A stretch of 5,425 bases of DNA, from positions 1-5,425 of the forward strand of contig CATLGL010000088.1 in the NCBI GenBank assembly GCA_949935895.1, written 5' to 3'. Made by a program: the position numbers and the translations under genes. This document shows, in pieces, positions 1-4,832 of this stretch. Origin of the DNA: an uncultured Clostridia bacterium. GTDB taxonomy: Bacteria > Bacillota > Clostridia > TANB77 > CAG-508. The notes under the pieces were generated by a model. That model made no database searches and was not told where the DNA came from. It was given only the letters and a program-made list of their open reading frames with translations. How positions within the stretch are numbered: position 1 is the first letter of the stretch; each line of letters starts with the position of its first letter.

Positions 1-840
1 TAACTCTACTTCTATATAAACCGAATGTTCCTCCACTGAATTTGATTTTGTTAAAATGTTTTTCATTTTATATTTCATATCACAAATGTCTTCTTCTGTA
101 ATATTTTCTACATCTACAAATCCCATAACTGGTATCATATGTTCTGCTAATTTAATATGATTATCTTCTGTTAAATATAACATTTTTACACATAAATCAG
201 CTTTTGCTAATACTTTATTATAACTAATTTTAATGTCCTTGTTCTTAATAGCAAGTTCTATTTTTAAAATTTCTGCCAAATTATCTACATTGTCAATTAT
301 AATCGTATCCTTTGCATATACTTTTGAAGTAGCCTCTCCTACTAAAGAATTTACGCTTAAATTTCTCTCTAATGATTGTACATCTTGCAAATCATTTACT
401 TGCTTTACAATTTCAACCGTTTCATTTGAATATAAAGTTCCTTCAAATTGTAAATTCGCTTTTACGCTAATTTTTCTACCATTTAGTACTTTGCATTCTA
501 AGCTTTGAATAGAAACTGCTTCATCTAAACTCATTCCCATATTACAGTTTTCAAAATCTATTACTTGTGTAAAGTCAACAGATGTATTTAAGCTTCTTGT
601 TTCTTCTTTTTCGCTATCTGCAAGATACATAACATATACTTCTACTTCTCCATCAATTCTTATTTTTCCTTCTAACACTTCTTTTTTGTATATGCACACA
701 TTTCCAGTGGTACTAATTGTATTTAAAATATCTGGCTTTACATCTGGCACAATCATATCACCTTCTACCAAAATATTTTGTGTCTTTTGTCCTACTATTT
801 TATTGATACATAGACTCTCCTTTGTCATATTTAATGGCAT
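1..840 (-). CDS. sipL: SipL-like spore coat morphogenesis protein (SPOCS/DUF3794), N-terminal part
   Basis: The frame is open from an ATG at 838-840 to the left edge (280 codons), so the C-terminus is missing. An AGAGGGG ribosome site (847-853) lies 6 bases before this ATG, which favours it over Met5. The protein holds two copies of a beta-rich module of the DUF3794/SPOCS type. The first is around residues 25-150, with VPDVKPDILN at 32-41 and EVLEGKIRIDGEVEVYVMY at 54-72. The second is around 165-280, with DNVDNLAEILK at 183-193 and KVLAKADLCVKMLYL at 209-223. No signal peptide or membrane segment is visible. In C. difficile SipL works in the mother cell, binds the SpoIVA ATPase and ties the coat to the forespore; its C-terminal LysM domain would lie outside this window. 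Adjacency to veg and yabG matches the C. difficile order as I recall it and supports SipL over other DUF3794 proteins. No convincing sigma-E promoter was found in the short gap upstream. Confidence 0.8.
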   Translation of the reverse strand, partial: MPLNMTKESLCINKIVGQKTQNILVEGDMIVPDVKPDILNTISTTGNVCIYKKEVLEGKIRIDGEVEVYVMYLADSEKEETRSLNTSVDFTQVIDFENCNMGMSLDEAVSIQSLECKVLNGRKISVKANLQFEGTLYSNETVEIVKQVNDLQDVQSLERNLSVNSLVGEATSKVYAKDTIIIDNVDNLAEILKIELAIKNKDIKISYNKVLAKADLCVKMLYLTEDNHIKLAEHMIPVMGFVDVENITEEDICDMKYKMKNILTKSNSVEEHSVYIEVEL

Positions 841-891
841 GCTTTTCCCCTCTTTCTGATTTAATTTATATGTAATATATATGAGAAGGAC

Positions 892-925
892 AAAAAAAAA
901 TTCCTATTTCTAGGAATTTCTTTTT
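892..925 (-). terminator. Rho-independent terminator after veg
   Basis: A perfect 9-bp stem (898-906 with 911-919) closes on a four-base loop that reads GAAA in the minus-strand transcript. A run of nine T on that strand follows (the A run at 892-900, partly inside the stem). It lies between the veg stop and the sipL start, so it should end veg transcription and separate the two genes. A run of T at 921-925 on the plus strand makes weak two-way activity possible. Confidence 0.85.
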
Positions 926-997
926 GGATATTGTAAGAATATTTCATAATTATTTTACACTTGTCATCTTTTAATCGTTCTTACCTTCCTTTTGTTA

Positions 998-1291
998 TTA
1001 TAAATTTTTATGTTTTTTGTTCTCTACCACTGGTGGAATGATAGGATTAAAATTTTCTCCATCAAATAGTTTTACTTCAACTGTTCTTGTTAATACATCT
1101 GTATAACTGTATGTAACATTCCTATCACTTTCATTGTATTTTACAATAAATAAATTGGGATACGCTTTTTCAATTGTTGCTTCTTCCTCAAAATACTTAC
1201 TTCTTCCTAATGTACCTTTTACAATTATCTTTTGTCCTATGTTTTCTGTAATGTCTGTTTTTAAACTGGTAAAATCATCTTTGTAAAGCAT
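998..1291 (-). CDS. veg: Veg protein (DUF1021)
   Basis: This 97-residue protein matches the small Veg family in length and motifs: a GxxGRSK stretch near residues 26-32, YPNLFIV at 44-50 and SYTDVLTRTVEV at 62-73. The rest is mostly short beta strands, with a loose proline- and lysine-rich tail (about 84-97) and no membrane segment. In Bacillus subtilis veg is very strongly expressed in growing cells, lies next to yabG and has been linked to stimulation of biofilm genes; its molecular role is unclear. The ATG at 1289-1291 has an AGGTGA ribosome site (1296-1301) 4 bases upstream. A consensus sigma-A promoter and a dedicated terminator make it a single-gene unit expressed in growth, unlike its sporulation neighbours. 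Confidence 0.93.
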   Translation of the reverse strand: MLYKDDFTSLKTDITENIGQKIIVKGTLGRSKYFEEEATIEKAYPNLFIVKYNESDRNVTYSYTDVLTRTVEVKLFDGENFNPIIPPVVENKKHKNL

Positions 1292-1321
1292 TTTATCACC
1301 TACTTTTTTATTCTGAAACAG

Positions 1322-1350
1322 ATTATATCATTTGTGTTTTATAATGTCAA
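1322..1350 (-). promoter_or_regulatory. Strong sigma-A promoter of veg
   Basis: On the minus strand a perfect TTGACA (1345-1350), a 17-base spacer and a perfect TATAAT (1322-1327) are preceded by TGA, an extended -10. Transcription should start near 1315, giving a leader of about 25 bases. Both hexamers match consensus exactly, in keeping with the well-known strength of the B. subtilis veg promoter. Confidence 0.93.
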
Positions 1351-1410
1351 AAAAGAAAACTTCTTGTCATTATTGATTTTAACTGTTATTTCAAATGTTT
1401 TTCAGTTTTG

Positions 1411-1453
1411 TTACATTTTTATATCTTTAATGTTACAAAAATATTACATTACA
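1411..1453. repeat. Cluster of four TTACA motifs upstream of veg
   Basis: TTACA occurs at 1411-1415, 1433-1437, 1444-1448 and 1449-1453, the first two as GTTACA. The first three are spaced 22 and 11 bases apart, close to whole turns of the helix. The stretch lies about 60-100 bases upstream of the veg -35 and downstream of the yabG terminator. It could be a protein-binding or curved upstream element, but base composition this rich in A and T can produce it by chance. Otherwise the 1351-1527 gap shows no gene or further signal. Confidence 0.25.
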
Positions 1454-1525
1454 AAAAACATATCTTATTCTCTATTGTAATCATTTATTTTTTCTTATAC
1501 AATTGTTTTTAGTAAATAATTATAT

Positions 1526-1562
1526 AAGATAGAATACTTCTTATATTAAAAAGCACTCTATC
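1526..1562 (-). terminator. Hairpin terminator after yabG
   Basis: Positions 1528-1539 pair with 1551-1562 over 12 bp with an 11-base loop, 21 bases after the yabG stop. Two of the pairs are G-U in the minus-strand RNA but would be A-C mismatches in a plus-strand RNA, so the structure is selected for transcripts read leftward. The tail is rich in T and A but has no long pure T run, so termination may be partial. Confidence 0.65.
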
Positions 1563-1583
1563 CTTCACATTTAATTATTTTTA

Positions 1584-2444
1584 CTATATTTTTGTTCTTG
1601 TATAACGTTTTCCTCTTGCCCCAATTCCACTAATTCCTCTTGTTCCATCACGAAGTTCATTTGCAATATCGTTAATGGTAATATATTTGTAATCCTCTGT
1701 GGTTGCTACCTTTTCTGCTACAATCAGTGGATCCATAAAATCAATCAGTACTCTTGCTGGAGATGATGCAAAGTTTGCACCTGCTGCTACTAATGCTTCA
1801 TAATAGCTCTGGCAAGCTCCTGCAAAAATCACTAAATCTTTTCCTGTTTGTGCAACCCATTTTTTAGCTTCTTTTACCGTATTGATAAAATATTTCGAAT
1901 TTCGATAATTGTAAATATCATTAAATCCTGTACCATTTTTTATCATTCCATCATGTCCAGTAATAACTAATACATCTGGCTTATATCGATTCAATAAATC
2001 AAATACTACATATTCTTGTTTGTTTTCTGGAATATTTCGAACAATAGCATTTAAGTTTAATTTTTTATAACATTTAATTGATTTGTCACTATATCTTTTA
2101 TCTCCATCCAAATGTAAAATAACTCCATTTTCTTCACTTCTTGTTTCACGTTTTAAAAACCCTCTTTTAAAAATTGTATTAGTACTTTTATCTACATTGA
2201 TACATGCATGTTTTAATTTGTTCTCTAGTCGAGCTTCTAAGCTTCTCATATTGGTTTGTATTTGTTTTGCCTCCATCACTACTAAATCATCTAATAATGC
2301 ATCTGCCTCAATTCGAATAATAAGCCCTTTTAAGATAGCTACTGGTGGTTCATTCTTTCTTTTTAAAATTTTTTCTACTTTAAACAAAATATCTTTTCCA
2401 TATGATTTTCTGCCTACAATATCTCCTTTTTTTATTTTTCCCAT
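1584..2444 (-). CDS. yabG: YabG, sporulation-specific cysteine protease
   Basis: YabG (peptidase U57 in the older MEROPS scheme) is made late in the mother cell and trims spore coat and germination proteins. The frame begins with GDIVGRKSYGKDILFK, the usual YabG N-terminal motif. In the catalytic half, VITGHDG holds His164 and FAGACQSYYEA holds Cys211, counted from the start chosen here. These are the likely catalytic pair; I recall a C. difficile catalytic mutant at about Cys207. The longest open frame reaches 2477, but its ATG has no ribosome site and sits at the expected transcription start. The ATG at 2442-2444 has AAGGTG (2451-2456) 6 bases upstream and gives 286 residues, the usual length, with an N-terminus that aligns to known YabG proteins. 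It stands between veg and a divergent zinc-ribbon gene and has its own promoter and terminator. Confidence 0.94.
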   Translation of the reverse strand: MGKIKKGDIVGRKSYGKDILFKVEKILKRKNEPPVAILKGLIIRIEADALLDDLVVMEAKQIQTNMRSLEARLENKLKHACINVDKSTNTIFKRGFLKRETRSEENGVILHLDGDKRYSDKSIKCYKKLNLNAIVRNIPENKQEYVVFDLLNRYKPDVLVITGHDGMIKNGTGFNDIYNYRNSKYFINTVKEAKKWVAQTGKDLVIFAGACQSYYEALVAAGANFASSPARVLIDFMDPLIVAEKVATTEDYKYITINDIANELRDGTRGISGIGARGKRYTRTKI

Positions 2445-2479
2445 TTCATTCACCTTAATTCCTAACTTAAGTCCCATTA

Positions 2480-2507
2480 TATTTTATGTCGAATTTTAGG
2501 TTTTTGT
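2480..2507 (-). promoter_or_regulatory. Sigma-K-like (or sigma-E-like) promoter of yabG
   Basis: On the minus strand AC (2506-2507), 17 bases and CATAAAATA (2480-2488) match the mother-cell sigma-K pattern AC-N16/17-CATAnnnTA. Transcription would start near 2473, upstream of the ribosome site at 2451-2456. Known yabG genes are sigma-K controlled. An ATATCA further upstream leaves sigma-E use possible. Confidence 0.6.
2487..2493 (+). promoter_or_regulatory. Possible Spo0A box
   Basis: TGTCGAA matches the 0A-box consensus TGNCGAA exactly. It overlaps the -10 of the proposed yabG promoter by two bases and lies about 50 bases upstream of the -35 of the plus-strand zinc-ribbon gene. Such a short motif can occur by chance in a window of this size, and no second box was found beside it. 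Confidence 0.3.
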
Positions 2508-2542
2508 GATATCATATTTATTAGATTTTTTTGTTTTTTGGC

Positions 2543-2571
2543 TTGTATTGTTTCTTTTTCTATGATATAGT
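2543..2571 (+). promoter_or_regulatory. Sigma-A promoter of the zinc-ribbon gene
   Basis: TTGTAT (2543-2548), a 17-base spacer and TATAGT (2566-2571) with TGA just before it (extended -10). The start would fall near 2578, leaving a leader of about 118 bases before the ATG, unusually long for a 58-residue protein. Confidence 0.65.
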
Positions 2572-2577
2572 ATTGGC

Positions 2578-2695
2578 AGTCTTAAGAAATTAAGATAACA
2601 ACTAATTTAATTTTAGACGATTTCCTTCTTTTTTAGAATGTGTCATGTGTCCCTAAATTATTAAATTAGAATCTAAAAAGGAGGTTCCTATAAAA
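2578..2695 (+). promoter_or_regulatory. Structured, possibly bistable mRNA leader of the zinc-ribbon gene
   Basis: Two long stems compete. Stem A pairs 2602-2611 with 2660-2669 (10 bp, perfect) and continues, after a two-base bulge, with 2612-2616 to 2653-2657 (5 bp). Stem B pairs 2625-2637 with 2672-2684 (13 bp, two of them G-U) and buries the whole AAAGGAGG ribosome site (2677-2684). One arm of B lies inside the loop of A and the other outside it, so they exclude each other unless a pseudoknot forms. A small GAAA-loop hairpin (2581-2594) sits at the 5' end. The leader matches no riboswitch class I know. The layout suggests translational control, for example by temperature, as in cold-shock leaders. 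Confidence 0.5.
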
Positions 2696-2872
2696 ATGGA
2701 AGAATTACAAGACAAAACATTAGTATGCAAAGATTGCGGTGCTGAATTTGTTTTTACTGTTGGAGAACAACAATTCTACGCTGAAAAAGGCTTTACAAAC
2801 GAACCACAAAGATGTCCAGATTGCAGAAAAGCTAGAAAACAACAACGTAATAACTTTAATAACAATTACTAA
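2696..2872 (+). CDS. Small zinc-ribbon protein (double CxxC)
   Basis: This gene encodes 58 residues. Two CxxC pairs, Cys11/Cys14 and Cys40/Cys43, should bind one zinc ion in a zinc-ribbon fold. Between them lies a conserved stretch with FxxxGEQxFYxEKGF and the NEPxRCPDCRxARK motif. This matches the short clostridial zinc-ribbon family (Pfam 'probable zinc-ribbon domain'), which databases sometimes mislabel as cytochrome c551; there is no CxxCH haem motif. The C-terminal tail is basic and then rich in Asn and Gln, suiting RNA or DNA contact, but the function is unknown. A strong AAAGGAGG site (2677-2684) stands 11 bases before the ATG, a rather long spacing. The gene has its own promoter, structured leader and terminator, and is divergent from yabG and convergent with the spoIIID fragment. 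Confidence 0.93.
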   Translation: MEELQDKTLVCKDCGAEFVFTVGEQQFYAEKGFTNEPQRCPDCRKARKQQRNNFNNNY

Positions 2873-2877
2873 AAAGT

Positions 2878-2909
2878 AAAAAACCACTTTATCATGAAGT
2901 GGTTTTTTT
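2878..2909. terminator. Two-way terminator between the zinc-ribbon gene and spoIIID
   Basis: An ACCACTT/AAGTGGT stem (about 2883-2889 with 2897-2903) with a seven-base loop is flanked by an A run on the left and a T run on the right (2903-2909). It begins 5 bases after the zinc-ribbon stop and ends 5 bases before the spoIIID stop, so it can stop transcripts from both convergent genes. Confidence 0.9.
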
Positions 2910-2914
2910 CAGTA

Positions 2915-3076
2915 TTAACCTACATTTTCCTTTTCATTACTATACTTTAACTTTGTTGCCATCCCTCCTCGAATATGCCTTTCTGCTTTATTCTCATCTA
3001 ATATTTTCCTAACTTCAATTGCTAAACATGGGTTTATCTTTTGTAATCTTTCACTAACATCTTTGTGTACCGATGT
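2915..3076 (-). pseudogene. spoIIID: 3' part of spoIIID, interrupted by the recombinase element
   Basis: SpoIIID is a small (about 90 residues) mother-cell DNA-binding regulator acting after sigma-E. This minus-strand frame reads Thr-Ser-VHKDVSERL, then INPCLAIEVRKILD, then RHIRGGMATKLKY, and ends 8 residues later. It follows the C-terminal half of B. subtilis SpoIIID nearly residue by residue (VHKDLTERL, INPDLANEVKEILD, RHLRGGEATKLKY). It keeps the basic C-terminal region that helps bind DNA. The first 35 or so residues, including most of the helix-turn-helix, are absent: upstream of VHKD the similarity stops and the DNA becomes the end of the recombinase gene. The fragment has no start or ribosome site of its own. 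Its good preservation argues against simple decay and for a gene rebuilt by excision. The 5' half should lie to the right of the window on the same strand. Whether it is a split gene or a true pseudogene cannot be settled here. Confidence 0.85.
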
Positions 3077-4643
3077 TACTTTTCGTAACGGTAGAATTGA
3101 TGTCGTTAAAATTTGTAATAACTGTTGGCGTACTACCTATTTCATTTAATAGCTTTAGTCTTACTTCTACATTTGAATTGCTATCAACTTCAATAACATC
3201 TATAATTGTCTTTAGCATTGCATTTGTAATTGTTTTATTATTTAATATGTCCTCTACTGTACTAATTGTTTTTGATAATTCTTTTTCTAATACATCTTTT
3301 TCTTTTATTTCTGATGTGATTAGCTTTAGCTCTCGCTCTAATCTTGCTATATCTTCATTTAATGGATTAGTGTATTTTTTTAATTCTTGTATGTTGATTA
3401 CTTCGTTTTGGAACATCTCCATATACTTTTGTTTTTTTACTGTTACCTTTTCTATCTCTTGTAAAAGACTTTCTTCACTTCGTTCATTACTTTCTCTTAA
3501 TTTTGTAATCTTTTCAAATTCTTTTTCAACTGCTTTCATAAAATTCTTTTTATTAGATATAATACTTTTTAAATATTCTTTTATGGCATTTAAAAGTTCT
3601 TCTTCATCAATAACAGTTGTATTTGGACAATGATTTACTCCCATTGAGTTTCTGCCACTACATACCCATCTTATATATTCTGGTCCATCAGTGGTATATT
3701 TTCTTTTTATTCTTCTAAAAGAATAACCACAATGTTTACAATAGATAAGTGTACTAAATACATATTCTGTTTTTTCTCTTTTATTGTTTAGTTTAAATTC
3801 GTTTGACCTTTGAGCTAGTATTTCTTGTGCTCGATTAAATAACTCATCTGATATAATTCTCATTTCTGATCTTTCTACTGTTATCCATTCTTCTTCTGGC
3901 AAGTCTTTTCTAGTTCCTGTTATAAAGTCTGTTACTTCTGATTTTTTATTTGTAACTCTACCTGTGTAAATTGGATTTTTAAGCATTCTTACAATAGAAG
4001 TTTGTACCCATTTTGATTTTGTTTTCTTTGTTCTAATTCCTCTGTCATTTAAGTCCCAAGCAATCTTTGTTGTTCCTATTCCTTTATATACATAGCTTTC
4101 AAATATTTCTTTTACGATACTCGCTTCTTCTTCATTTATTTTTAAAGTATATCTTTCATCTGGAATTTTATCATATCCAAATACAATATTAGGAACTCTT
4201 CCTTTTTTTGCAGTAATGTCTTTTCCAAATTTAACCCTTTTAGACATATTAGCACTTTCTTGTTGCGCCATTGCTCCTAAAATGGTTAGTATAAATTCAG
4301 AGCCACCTTCCATTATTTCACCATTGTTTAAAAAGTCTACTTCTATTCCATAGGATTTTAATTCTCTTATACTTTGAAGTAAATCTACTGTATTTCTAGC
4401 AAAACGACTAACATCTTTTACTACTACTTTATCGAATTTTTTTGCTTTAGCATCTTGCATCATTGCCTGAAACTCTCTTCTGTGTTTGATTTGCTTTCCT
4501 GATATTCCTTCATCTGCATATAGCTTGTACAATTCATAGTTATTCTTTTTGGTAAATTCATTAAAGAACTCTATTTGTTTTTCAAATGATTCTACTTGCG
4601 ATTCTTTTTCAGTTGAAACTCTTGCATATGCTGCAATTTTCAT
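3054..4643 (-). CDS. Large serine recombinase (site-specific integrase/excisionase)
   Basis: This 529-residue protein cuts and rejoins DNA at attachment sites through a serine-DNA link. The resolvase catalytic domain (about 1-145) has YARVSTE with Ser10 as nucleophile and Arg8, then DVSRFARN with Arg80 and Arg83, and the GAMAQQES helix near 123-130. The 'recombinase' DNA-binding domain follows (about 150-260, including FGYDK and MLKNPIYTG). A zinc ribbon with Cys302/Cys305 and Cys328/Cys339 (about 295-345) comes next, then a charged coiled coil (about 370-465) and a C-terminal tail. Length and order are normal for the large serine family and all visible catalytic residues are present, so the enzyme looks active. 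The ATG has only a weak ribosome site (AGTAGTGAT). The last residues, after about Ile524, and the TAG stop lie on DNA that also encodes spoIIID in another frame. The gene thus sits at the very edge of the element, as is common for such integrases. Confidence 0.95.
   Translation of the reverse strand: MKIAAYARVSTEKESQVESFEKQIEFFNEFTKKNNYELYKLYADEGISGKQIKHRREFQAMMQDAKAKKFDKVVVKDVSRFARNTVDLLQSIRELKSYGIEVDFLNNGEIMEGGSEFILTILGAMAQQESANMSKRVKFGKDITAKKGRVPNIVFGYDKIPDERYTLKINEEEASIVKEIFESYVYKGIGTTKIAWDLNDRGIRTKKTKSKWVQTSIVRMLKNPIYTGRVTNKKSEVTDFITGTRKDLPEEEWITVERSEMRIISDELFNRAQEILAQRSNEFKLNNKREKTEYVFSTLIYCKHCGYSFRRIKRKYTTDGPEYIRWVCSGRNSMGVNHCPNTTVIDEEELLNAIKEYLKSIISNKKNFMKAVEKEFEKITKLRESNERSEESLLQEIEKVTVKKQKYMEMFQNEVINIQELKKYTNPLNEDIARLERELKLITSEIKEKDVLEKELSKTISTVEDILNNKTITNAMLKTIIDVIEVDSNSNVEVRLKLLNEIGSTPTVITNFNDINSTVTKSNIGTQRC
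3069..3092. other. Candidate attachment-site dyad at the spoIIID/recombinase junction
   Basis: ACC (3069-3071), a GAT insert, GTTAC (3075-3079), TTTTC and GTAAC (3085-3089), then GGT (3090-3092) form an imperfect inverted repeat. It lies where spoIIID similarity ends and the recombinase gene becomes the only recognisable coding sequence. Large serine recombinases bind imperfect dyads and exchange strands at a two-base core. The core cannot be fixed without the other end of the element. Confidence 0.4.
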
Positions 4644-4672
4644 AATATCACTACTTTCTTTTAATCATTTTC

Positions 4673-4698
4673 TGTAACCATATTTTCGTTCTGTTACA
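4673..4698. promoter_or_regulatory. Possible operator over the recombinase start site
   Basis: TGTAAC (4673-4678), 14 bases and GTTACA (4693-4698) form a perfect 6-bp dyad covering the expected transcription start and touching the -10. It shares GTAAC/GTTAC half-sites and an internal TTTTCGT with the junction dyad at 3075-3089, so it could be bound by the recombinase itself or by a repressor. Confidence 0.35.
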
Positions 4699-4726
4699 TT
4701 TTAGCATGTCAGTTTTATTTTTGCAA
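4698..4726 (-). promoter_or_regulatory. Sigma-A-like promoter of the recombinase
   Basis: On the minus strand TTGCAA (4721-4726), 17 bases and TAAAAT (4698-4703) with TGC just before it (extended -10). The start would be near 4691, about 48 bases before the ATG. No mother-cell sigma-E or sigma-K pattern was seen here. Confidence 0.6.
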
Positions 4727-4764
4727 TAGATAATTATATAAAAAATAATATTATCTTCAAAACC

Positions 4765-4800
4765 AAAAAGAAAACATACTTATTAGTATGCCTTCTCTTT
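4765..4800 (-). terminator. Terminator after the nuclease-like gene
   Basis: Positions 4765-4780 pair with 4785-4800 over 16 bp with a four-base loop, 32 bases after the stop at 4833. Three of the pairs are G-U in the minus-strand RNA only, which fixes the direction. The end of the stem and the bases after it are T-rich on that strand. It separates the accessory gene from the recombinase promoter. Confidence 0.75.
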
Positions 4801-4832
4801 AAATATAAATATTTTATTATACTTTCTATATT

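Noticed and set aside
233..508. Plus-strand open frame of 91 codons
   Set aside because: It lies wholly opposite the well-supported sipL frame, has no ribosome site and encodes a low-complexity Ser/Phe/Thr-rich product typical of the reverse strand of an AT-rich gene.
841..891. Sigma-E promoter for sipL in the short gap
   Set aside because: A CATATAAAT-like -10 can be found, but no -35 element at acceptable spacing stands out from the AT-rich background and the T run of the terminator.
2083..2499. Plus-strand open frame of 138 codons
   Set aside because: It is antisense to yabG, with Ser/Phe/Leu-rich shadow composition and no recognisable motif.
2696..2872. Zinc-ribbon protein as a cytochrome c551
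   Set aside because: Neither CxxC pair is followed by His, so there is no haem-binding motif; the database name is a known misnomer for this small family.
3054..3092. The break in spoIIID as a plain frameshift or sequencing error
   Set aside because: Upstream of VHKD no frame continues SpoIIID; the DNA instead encodes the contiguous, full-length recombinase, so a single indel cannot explain the loss.
3073..3633. Plus-strand open frame of 186 codons with apparent hydrophobic segments
   Set aside because: It is antisense to the recombinase coiled-coil region; Lys/Glu-rich codons read backwards give Phe/Ser/Leu, which mimics a membrane protein.
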